Assembly: GCF_003634045.1 (NCBI RefSeq)
Contig: NZ_RBIM01000007.1
Span: 215,501 to 278,351, forward strand
Reading direction: 5' to 3'
DNA: 62,851 bases
From: Maricaulis maris
GTDB taxonomy: Bacteria > Pseudomonadota > Alphaproteobacteria > Caulobacterales > Maricaulaceae
Under the pieces are notes generated by a model that was not told the DNA's origin, did no database searches, and saw nothing but the letters and a program-made list of their open reading frames with translations. The translations under genes were made by a program, and so were the position numbers. Positions 62,812 to 62,851 of the stretch are shown here, piece by piece (the first letter of the stretch is position 1; each line of letters starts with the position of its first letter).

Positions 62812-62851
62812 TGGCCGGGGCGGCGATTTGATTGTCCTTCGGTTATCGGGT

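Larger units (their letters stand above)
62415..62851. other. right-end non-coding region
   Basis: No gene recognised in 437 bases. It contains two copies of a promoter-like module (62577-62617 and 62771-62811). The stretch between them has GC-rich complementary segments (CGCCCTCCTCG near 62609 and CGAGGGGAGGGC near 62652). Confidence 0.45.

Overview
This 62.9 kb window is GC-rich bacterial chromosome. It probably comes from an alphaproteobacterium of the Maricaulis/Hyphomonadaceae group. That placement is an inference from gene content (an alphaproteobacterial GyrA C-terminal insert, two DUF2336 proteins, TonB receptor plus LytTR regulators, PRC-barrel and DUF6491-type secreted proteins) and from a tRNA-His with A73 and no G-1, a known alphaproteobacterial trait. 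Genes are dense, the ATGA overlaps are typical, and no prophage or CRISPR array is visible.

Layout. 0-5 kb: isocitrate dehydrogenase, a zinc-peptidase lipoprotein, TrmJ and a beta-lactamase-fold hydrolase. 5-6 kb: a gene-poor stretch with a decayed TrmJ-like fragment and two GTCATCCC palindromic repeats. 6-15.3 kb: housekeeping genes (gyrA, coaD, two cyclophilins, an AhpD-like protein, an EEP nuclease-fold protein, queA-tgt-GNAT). 15.3-24.7 kb: envelope genes (PRC-barrel protein, lipoprotein, carboxylesterase, Kef-type antiporter, L,D-transpeptidase, OmpA-like protein with a 29-proline hinge) and tRNA-Lys(UUU). 24.9-31.4 kb: amino-acid catabolism (a gamma-synthase family PLP enzyme, then an M20 hydrolase-astA-astD-astB operon). 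31.5-37.3 kb: a receiver protein, phenylalanine hydroxylase with a perfect upstream dyad, a beta/gamma-crystallin protein, AsmA and an M48 peptidase.

37.5-40.0 kb: a small accessory segment beside tRNA-His, with a deleted IS3 transposase, a foreign-looking sulfotransferase and a damaged IS481-type element. 40.1-49 kb: oxidoreductases with a LysR regulator, then a lytic transglycosylase, two DUF2336 proteins, a receiver-Hpt pair and NAD kinase, with two CtrA-like boxes. 49-52.5 kb: an egtB without an adjacent egtD, a class II aldolase, an outer-membrane protein and a cytochrome c. 52.6-56.8 kb: a three-gene sulfotransferase / glycosyltransferase-sulfotransferase fusion / ABC exporter operon. 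56.8-62.4 kb: a TonB-dependent receptor with a membrane LytTR protein and a LytTR response regulator.

The most unusual structures are an 80-bp palindromic repeat (three copies) whose arms differ in sequence yet stay perfectly complementary, two interlocked 9-bp inverted repeats downstream of tRNA-Lys, and a duplicated promoter-like module at the right end. The most unusual genes are the sulfotransferase/exporter operon, the AST operon in which an M20 hydrolase may replace AstE, a Tgt lacking two zinc-ligand cysteines, and a NAD kinase with no usual start codon.
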